DNA of 64,000 nucleotides. Source: Pinus tabuliformis (taxonomy: Eukaryota > Streptophyta > Pinopsida > Pinales > Pinaceae). Below, in pieces: positions 56,650 through 64,000 of the stretch. The stretch lies in the NCBI GenBank assembly GCA_031772625.1, contig CM062816.1, positions 827,682,556 to 827,746,555 of the forward strand, in the 5' to 3' direction. How positions within the stretch are numbered: position 1 is the first letter of the stretch; every line of letters begins with the position of its first letter. Under the pieces are notes generated by a model. It ran no database searches, was not told the DNA's origin, and was given only the letters and a program-made list of their open reading frames with translations. Both the position numbers and the translations under genes were made by a program.

Positions 56650-56892
56650 CCATGCAGGAAAACCTTTGGACAAGGTATATTACTTTAAATGGTGGCCATC
56701 TAGGCCTGTAAAGGTTAGTAACTGATGGTGGTCCATTCAAGAAATCCTTTGGAAATATAGACTTCTCATAATGGGGGTTTCTTGGGCCCGTAAAGGTGAG
56801 TAGTTGATGGGCACCCACACAAGAAAAACCCTTGGATAGGTAGACTACACAGAATGGGGATTTTCTAGGCCTATAGAGGTGAGTAACTGGTG
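56650..56892. repeat. Tandem repeat, ~80-bp unit, three copies
   Basis: Units begin near 56650, 56728 and 56811. Each has (C)A(A)GAAAANCCTTTGGA-like start text, then a TAGGCC(T/C)(G/A)TA(A/G)AGGT(T/G)AGTA core and (A/T)CTG(A/G)TGG at the end. The copies are about 75-80% alike by eye. Confidence 0.82.
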
Positions 56893-58609
56893 GGAGAAGA
56901 AATATGCCCAACTCTCACTGGGTTAGAATGAGGGGGCCTTTTCAGTCAAGACAGAGCTAGACTAGAGCTAGATTTGTTAAATAAAGACAAGGCTAGACTC
57001 ATTACCTAAAAGACAAAGGAAGAAAAAAATAATTTTAAAGATAAGTATCAGTTTAAAGAATTATCTGTTAAAATTGTGGCTTAACTTGATTTAAAATGTT
57101 ACGATGAAATATTATGATAATTGGATGTTTTTTATATAGGTGAATTTTTTAGCTAACGAGTAAAAATATATGAGACTAAATACAAGCAATGTCAAAGTGG
57201 TGTAGCAGAAGTGTTATATGAAATCTACGACTGTGGACAAAAGTATCTTCCCTAGACCTCATGGACTGACCTAGAACAACAGAAAGACAAAGAAGTTGAT
57301 GTTTTCCTTAAAGTAAATAGATAATGGGATGTAGCCTACCTAGAATCTTTCATATGCTTCGCTCCTTCCTTCACTTGTATGCTCCAATCCTAGCTTTGAT
57401 CGCTATAATTGGAACTTGCACAATTAGACAACACGAGCCAATTATCTACGAGCTCTATGTAGCATCATCTAATAACTTTACCCAATAGATCAATGTGGTA
57501 TTGAAATACATGAAATAACCGCATCATATATAGGAAAACAAAGAACTCTTTGCATTAATATAAATGGAGTGAGTTATAACCAAAAATAGATGTTGATATT
57601 GTAGAAGAGCTCCTCCAAGTTTACTTCTCCTTTCCATGCCACAAAGTGCACCTCTTGTCACCCTAATGCATGGAATAATATCTCTCACAACAACATAAGG
57701 GTAGAATCAATCTCCAAAATACAACCTCTTGCCTATGGATGGTTATAAATATATAGATGAGGAGGTAGTTCATGAATTATTATCATTTTACCAATCGAGG
57801 CTTGACATCCACTCTTGATGGAAGGATTAGTTCAAGGGATAAGGGATGAAAACTCCAAGGTACGATAGGATAGGATTTGATACTTTTATCCAAGGTATAT
57901 AGTTACAACAAAACCTGGAAGCTTCTGGAAGACGAAGCTTCGAGATTATTTTTTGTTTTCCCAAATTTCTAGAATCAACACACCTGTAATGTAGGGAAAC
58001 TTGTAGGTGATCAATGTAGGCCCATAGTAGGACAACCTGGTAGTGAGCATAGGCCAATGAGAGGCCATGGTGCATTGGGCCTAAAAATGGCTGAAATAAA
58101 GCAGTTGCAGGAAGAAACTTAGGGATATGAGAGAGGCATACTTAGGGCATTGTGTAGGGAGAATAAAAAAGTGTTCAAAGGATAATGATCTTGTTTGAAG
58201 GCCTGTTGACTAGATGTGACAAAATCGCCTATAATAGATTGCCCCCTAAAGCACAAAGTCAGAAATGGAAGCTAATGACTGAAGTGATTTACCTTATGAC
58301 ATGTCAAGATCAAGAAAAACCAGATAGACAATCATCTATTACAATACATTTACATCATGACATCTTTGTTGAGGGAGGCATACCCATACTCAACACATAA
58401 TCTAACATTACATGTACAATTATCAAAAGACACATCCACAGATGAAAAATGGTGGACTCACGACTGGATGACTGTCTATACGATCATAACCATCATACCA
58501 TTAGAGGGATTTTGAGGTCTAAAATGGACCTCCTAAGAAAGAAGTACAACCAAAATAAACTTTATAAGAACCAATAGGATTCAAGATGATGATGTCAACC
58601 ATGGGGGAT
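56893..58609. other. Unassigned AT-rich sequence
   Basis: No long open frame with recognisable motifs, no LTR pair and no RNA gene seen on either strand. Confidence 0.55.
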
Positions 58610-59045
58610 GATTCATGATTTTTGGAGTAAAAAAATAAAAATAATAAAAACTACTTTTTCAACTCATATTTTAAACTTAGCTCCCTAAGGTTTTACTCAA
58701 ATTTCAAGTGGGATTACTCATTGGATGCAAAATTTAATTCCTCGTCCAAGGGGTACCCTTGTTGCATACTTTCGATAGATGTTTCCACGCAAAAAATGAG
58801 AAATACATGAAAAAACGTGATTGTAATCATGCTTTTCATGTATTTCTCATTTGTCGTGTAGTAGGGTCCATCAAAAGTATGGAACATGGGTACTCCTTAG
58901 ATGAGGAATCAAATTCTACATCCAACAAGTAATTCTACATCCAACAAGTGTTGTCACTCGAAATTTGAGTAAAGCCATAAGGAGATAAGCTGAAAATATG
59001 AGTTGAAAAAAATAGTTTTTTCTTTTTTCCCTCTAAAATTTGATG
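58610..59045. repeat. Long inverted repeat (hairpin), ~215-bp arms
   Basis: The sequence folds back on a centre at 58823/58824 (GTGATTGTAATCAT). The inner arms are nearly perfect: GAGAAATACATGAAAA on the left, TTTTCATGTATTTCTC on the right. Further out TTTACTCAAATTTC pairs with GAAATTTGAGTAAA, and CTCATATTTT with AAAATATGAG at the outer part. The right arm has an extra 18-bp duplication (ATTCTACATCCAACAAGT, 58913-58949). It could be a fold-back MITE. No clear TSD was found. Confidence 0.85.
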
Positions 59046-60655
59046 ATGTAATCTAATACTATTTTATTATTTCCGCTATTAACATTTTATAATTTCCTTA
59101 GGAACCCCATTACTACTATACATCATTGTGGTCTTGTATTACTCCTGAAATCGCAGCTCAGATGGATGAAACTAGATTTGAGGTCTTCTATATTGTTCAC
59201 ACAACTAACCAATGTATGAGTCTAACCATGTGAATCAATGAGCTAAGGTCGAACATGGTAGACACCATATAATTATCGGCCAATAATGTAAGTCATTAAT
59301 AGACGCGAGAGAAACCATAGATGATCTTAATTTCTCTCGAGGTACTCTAGACAATCCATATAGCATGAATGAATGAGTTGATTTCAAACACCACACAAAA
59401 TCTTTCAGTCGAAGGCCAATGATGAAAACTTGTTGCCGAGAGCAAAAATACTTTTGATTGATGTATGCAAGCACCAAGGTACCGAAGGAGTGTTTCTAAA
59501 TCAAGTTCTTGGATAATGAGCTGATGTCGACAGGAAGTGACCCGTCGCAGGAGGGCCTTGATGTATCCCCCACCAACGACACGAAACAGGTATCATGATT
59601 TGAGACAGAATGATCAGAATAATGCTGATATAGAATTGGATCAAAAAAGGAAGACATGGAATGAAGGCTTAAGAGTATTGTAGAAGATATTGAATGACTT
59701 CTCTTTAGTGACACTGAATGGAGTTGGAAACATTGGCCCAAAACTGAAAACAAAGGCTTTGAAATGGTATGATAAACCAAAAGACAAGCAGATTTCCTAA
59801 CCCAACATCCATCGAGATGAAGTGTAAGAGTGTCATTTTCAATAGTGACTCACTGCCATTAACAAATGGAGTACCCTGTTTTCCCAATTCCCCAAACCAT
59901 ACTGGTTAGTACCTCTTTATTTTTTAACAGCTTGAGGAAGATAACATATGCTTGATCCATAAGTTCATCCTTTGGATGAATCCCTCTATGAATATTTAAC
60001 AAACCTAGAGAAGGAGTGGTTCGGCCACGTCACGAACGATGAGTCCATCGTTGTTTGATGTTTTTCGAGTCCAACAAAGTTGAAAACTTTTCAAATTTTT
60101 CATATTTAGAGAGTTTGAAAAAGAGGCGAAAAATAAAAATCCAGATGTTCCTTTTCATAGATAGTCCCTTAGGTCCGAAAAGGCAGAAAAATAATACCCA
60201 AGAGAACCTCTTAGCCTTGTTTGACCAAGATATTCATTTTTTGTAAATAGTTTATCTCAGTCTGGAAAAGAGTAAACTTATACTGAGTAAACATATTTTC
60301 ATTTACTTTAACGAGTTCAAAAAGACAAGTGCTCGACAATATTTTTATATTTTGGGAGTCTAAAAAGAGCTGAAAGAGGACTCTAGGGGGTTCCTTTTTC
60401 GTGAGTTTACATAACTCGAAAAAGTGATAAAAGTGTGCTCTTCAGTCAAAATAATATGTTCAAAACATGACAAAATCCATCAAACAACTGTCGACCTACT
60501 CAGAACATCACAAAAGGGATTAAAAATACCTGTTTCATGGTAAAAATGGGTTGTAACTAGGTCAAAATATTAAATATGAATAAAATAATGGAAGAAACAA
60601 CCATAAATATTCAAAATGACTATTCATCTTTACCATTTCACATTTACCTTCAACA
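59046..60655. other. Unassigned AT-rich sequence
   Basis: No recognisable protein motif on either strand. The short open frames here (up to 94 codons) look like chance. Confidence 0.55.
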
Positions 60656-62313
60656 ATGAGAGTTCTTGGTAGTTATGGCCCTCGATCTTCTACAACTGAT
60701 TGCGCTCAATATGGTGGATCATTTAAAGCACCGTCACTCCCAGGTAAGAGATGAGACCTTTCTCTTTCAATTCATGGTTTCATTTTGTGATTTCAAGCAA
60801 TTTTTTGATGTTTTTGAGGGCCTTGGGGTTCAAATAACTAGCCCTGGGACCAACGCAACTTCATATGGTCGAAAGGTGCATTGCACCTAGGTGAAAATAC
60901 ACTATAGGGGGGTGCAACACACTGTCTCTCCTTATAAGGGTGTGTTGGGCACAAATCCATAATTTGTTTACCAATTCCCCTTCAAAAAATTTCAATTTTC
61001 TTACATGGAATGAATCCTAATGAGTCTCTTCTTGATGTTTCATGTCTTCATTAGCACAAAATTGCCTTTGTATGGAGAGAAGATAACATGAAGAACGTGA
61101 TTTGAATGCAGCCAATGATCCTGCTACTATCCAAACACTAAAAAATTGTGGATTGTTGAAATTATTTTGGCTTCTTGGTATGAGGCTGCAAATGGAATTA
61201 CTAGAGTATCTTGTTCATTCATGGGATGCTCAAGCACAAACATTCATATTCATGGAACATTTGCTTGAGATAATAATGGAGGACATATATTTTCTCACTG
61301 GTTTATCCATAAGAGGTGCCCCCGTCTCTCTCCTAGGTGGGAGAAAGGATGGAGAAATGGTGAAAGATTATATTTCCACTTATTACAGACCTTGAGCCAA
61401 GCCAACTAGGGATGGAAAATTAGCATAAAATATGTAACCCATTTTCCTTTAAGAATGATCTTATTCATCATCTCCAGATTGGTGGGTAGCTCAGCACTTC
61501 ATGTAGCTGGTAGGTCATACATGCAGTATGGTGTGAAGTGTTTGGAGCCAAAAATATTCAATTGGAGTGAGGGATTGTTGGTCAATATGAAGGAAAAAAA
61601 TATCTAAAGCAAGAGAGGAAAATTTGAAAAACTTTGGCTATAGTTCCATCTTGGTATCTTTTTCTCTAGTGAGTTCCATTACTACAACCTCAACAAGCTA
61701 CACTTGAGTCCATTGATCTGAGGGTTCCACGTATGAGGAGGTGGATAGATCATATGTCTCGAAATGCAGGTTGTCGACGATCAATTTATCACCAACCTTC
61801 TTTGGATCACTACTTAGACAGTTCATTATGATCAATGATTATCCATACATAGGGATGGATTTTCATGATGACCCTGATCTTGTGCTTCCTAAGTGTGAGC
61901 AATGGGGTGTTACAGGTAAGATATTTCAACCAATTGAGTTTTTGAACTGTTACAATTTTATTGTGTTTTTATGTTTATGAGACTAAACTATTGTTTTGTT
62001 CATGCAGATATGGGGCTTGTTCTACCTATAGGTGCTTCATAACTCCGTCGTGCAGGGGAACAACCATAGGAGGAAATAGTACCAATACAGTTTGTTGCAG
62101 TAGGATGAGATGCACTATGGGATCTCAATGTAGCTAAGATACTAAAATAGGTGGAGTGCCACATGGAGGGGTTGACACATGAAATAGATCAGACCATGAT
62201 TGACCAGATTCTGATGCGACTTCAATAACACACTATTGGAGTGCCTAGGCGTATTGGTTGGCTACTGTGCGAGATAGCTTGTGTAGTGGCATGTTATTGT
62301 GAGCAGTTTGATT
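60656..62313 (+). pseudogene. Plant-mobile-domain-like gene remnant with intron-like gap
   Basis: A + strand series of coding pieces. From ATG near 60657 the first piece has VLGSYGPRSSTTDCAQYGGS, ending at a donor-like CAG|GTAAGAG (60743). A 97-codon open stretch at 61102-61395 has NDPATIQTLKNCGLLKLFWL, LLEYLVHSWDAQAQTFIFME and MEDIYFLTGLSIRGAPVSLL, the pattern of the plant mobile domain (MAIN/MAIL1 family). A frame-shifted piece at 61430-61600 has FPLRMILFIISRLVGSSALH. At 61741-61980 come INLSPTFFGSLLRQFIMIND and YPYIGMDFHDDPDLVLP. After a GT-AG gap (61916-62007), a last piece runs MGLVLPIGAS to CYCEQFD-stop. About five of its stops look like CAA/CAG/CGA to TAA/TAG/TGA. It is dead here. Confidence 0.6.
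61916..62007 (+). other. Intron-like gap in the plant-mobile-domain frame
   Basis: Donor ACAG|GTAAGATATT and acceptor TTCATGCAG|ATATGG enclose 92 nt that are rich in T and A and contain stops. Reading through the joined exons keeps one frame: ..GVT then D-MGLVLP. Confidence 0.6.
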
Positions 62314-63005
62314 AATTTACTTGGATATTTGCATGAATTTTTTTATATGGGTTGTGTGGCCATATGTGTCTCGGACAAAATTTTGTAAAAATAAACTTTA
62401 TATATATCTATATATATTCAATGTTTCCATGTTCCTATTATTCTTTCAATAGATATGATGTGTATTGAAACTTATTTACGTTCTTTGCAAATGTCTATCT
62501 AAAACATGATTAGCAAGAGCATTTGTCAATGTGTTTACATTTCTATAAATATGTTCATATTGTATGAAATCAAATTGTCTTTCTAAAAGGCGAACCCTTA
62601 AGAATATGCGAAGGACGGTAGACTTCTAACTGAATAAACATTAGTGAAATGTAGTACCACAAGTTGTGAGTCGAGTCTGATGACTAAATGATGGATACCG
62701 TGTGAAATAGCATCAAGCAATATCTCAACCACTACGTTATAATCAACGATGTTGGTTGTATAGTGACTGATACAAATCCCTTGTAGACTCTCTAACTCAC
62801 CATTTGGAGCAAAGATAACCTATGTTGCGGAAGATAGGTTCTGAGTACTACAACTAACACCATAATCATAACCAAAATATAGTTCAAGGGATTCCTACAT
62901 CTATAAAAGATATCAACAGAAACTTTAGGAAAATCTGAAGAGACACACTACAAACACACTCAACACACCTATATACAATATATACACAATGTACTACACA
63001 TGAGA
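62314..63005. other. Unassigned sequence after integrase J
   Basis: It lies downstream (in J's orientation) of J's integrase stop. AT-rich with short TATATA runs near 62400. No LTR end or polypurine tract could be fixed. Confidence 0.5.
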
Positions 63006-64000
63006 TCAAGAATAGTATTTTTTAAGGTACAAGCCATTTCTAGGTTGTGCTAGTGGAAATCCATCAAAATAAACAAACTCATTGGCCCCTTTAGCAAGAA
63101 AACAATTGACAATATATAGACCTAGCCACATAAGTTGGAACTTTCCTAGTCCTAACTTATTAGATTCTTGATCATATAAAAGAAAAAGGTCTCCTTCTGA
63201 GAAGACACGAGGCTTAAAACTTATGTCGTATTGCGCCTTGACACGTATTTTATGAGCTTCATTAGCTAAAGTGGCATCATGTTGTGTCTCATCCAAACAA
63301 ATTAGATGTAAATGACGTTCCTCTTCTACGGAAGTGGAAGGAAGAAGTTCTACATAGAGTTTTAGTGACAGAATCTCACATTCGATTGGAAGAATTTCTT
63401 CCACACCATAAACCAACTGAAAGGGTGTAAATCCAGTAGCAATCCTAACTAAGGTTCGGTACACCCAAAGGGTAGCATAAAGAAGAAAATGTGAGTCCAA
63501 TTTATGGACCTTTACCATAAGTTGAAGCATAGGTTTGAGAACTTTATTGATAGCCTCAACTTATCCATTAGCCTGAGGATATTAGGGAGTGGAACCTTCA
63601 TGGGAAAGTCTCAACTTAGCAGTTAGTTCGAACATCATATGATTCCAGAAATTCTTTCCATGATTCGTAACTATGGTTTGTGGAATTCCAAAACATGCAA
63701 TAACATGATTGAAGAAGAAATATGCAGTCTTTTCGCTAGTATTGTTAAATGTAGGCATCACCTCAGCCCATTTAGTGAAATAATCTATTGTGGCAATGAT
63801 ATAAGCATACCCCTTGACTGAGTGAGGGTTACGTGTCATGAATTCGATACCCCATTTCATAGAAGGACCGAAGATGATAATGGGATGCAATGGAGCAGGC
63901 AGAGCATGGACCTTACGATCATCAATTTGGTAAGCATGCCACTTCTAGATAGTGAGAATACAGTCGTGAAAAAGGGTAGGCCAAAAGTAACCAACGCGTA
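63006..64000 (-). pseudogene. pol: Element J: gypsy integrase, running off the window
   Basis: The minus-strand frame at 63582-63890 has MKWGIEFMTRNPHSVKGYAY, TIDYFTKWAEVMPTF and FGIPQTIVTNHGKNFWNHMM. The first catalytic Asp region reads GIEF (usually GLDF) and the second TNHG (usually TDNG), so the core is dead. After a short gap with NGxVEAINK-like text, 63006-63530 is a 174-codon open stretch. It contains ATLWVYRTLVRIATGFTPFQ, LVYGVEEILPIECEI, FSEGDLFLLYDQES, GKFQLMWLGLYIVN and FDGFPLAQPRNGLYLKKYYS-stop. The zinc region lies at 63900-64000. There is no chromodomain. The rest of pol lies right of the window. Confidence 0.87.

Noticed and set aside
60640..60656. CAACA followed by ATG as a possible LTR end of J
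   Set aside because: No polypurine tract on the minus strand beside it and no matching TG end could be found.
1..64000. Search for tRNA, rRNA, riboswitch or CRISPR features
   Set aside because: No cloverleaf with A and B boxes, no rRNA text and no regular spacer array was recognised by eye. The tRNA-like text found is only primer binding sites.

Overview
This window is plant nuclear DNA, AT-rich and built almost entirely of LTR retrotransposons inserted into one another. No intact host gene, tRNA, rRNA or CRISPR array was recognised. A seed plant with a large, repeat-rich genome (a gymnosperm is possible) fits the density and age range of the elements, but nothing seen here fixes the species.

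Nest 1 (1-33020). Element A is an old Ty3/gypsy element (Athila/Tat-like) on the + strand. Its 5' LTR is cut by the window start, and its 3' LTR is at 31503-33020. Element B (4880-12331, minus, TSD TATAG) is a pol-less derivative of an envelope-type (SIRE/Maximus-like) Copia element that split A's reverse transcriptase. Element C (15139-29549, minus) is a gypsy element that split A's 3' region. C keeps gag, protease and RT but has lost RNase H and integrase, and its RT runs in frame into a coiled-coil ORF. Its 5' end is a fold-back of its own LTR. C was in turn hit by E (16478-21380, minus, Tork/TNT1-like Copia, TSD GAGTT) and by D (22565-24851, plus, TSD CACAA). D is a 2.3-kb chromovirus derivative with almost identical LTRs and one open 382-codon reading frame assembled from reordered pieces of gag, PR, RT, INT, RNase H and chromodomain.

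Spacer (33021-34641): AT-rich DNA with a ~49-bp minisatellite.

Nest 2 (34642-50648). Element F (minus, Copia, TSD AGATA) carries element G (40260-50295, plus, gypsy, TSD CCTCC) inside its 5' LTR. G retains nearly the whole gag-PR-aRNH-RT-RNH-INT order, with an extra, catalytically complete RNase H placed before RT. It is decayed by stop codons, several of which look like C-to-T changes.

Right end (50654-64000): fragments of a gypsy pol (H, minus), a Copia pol (I, minus) and a gypsy integrase (J, minus, running off the window). There are also an ~80-bp tandem repeat, a ~430-bp hairpin, and a decayed plant-mobile-domain-like reading frame with an intron-like gap lying antisense to J.

Relative age can be read from the nesting and the LTR pairs. 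A and C are old, B, E, F and G are intermediate, and D is youngest, with one difference in 331 aligned LTR bases. The most unusual objects are D's scrambled ORF, the inverted LTR termini in C and D, G's domain order, and the antisense plant-mobile-domain frame.
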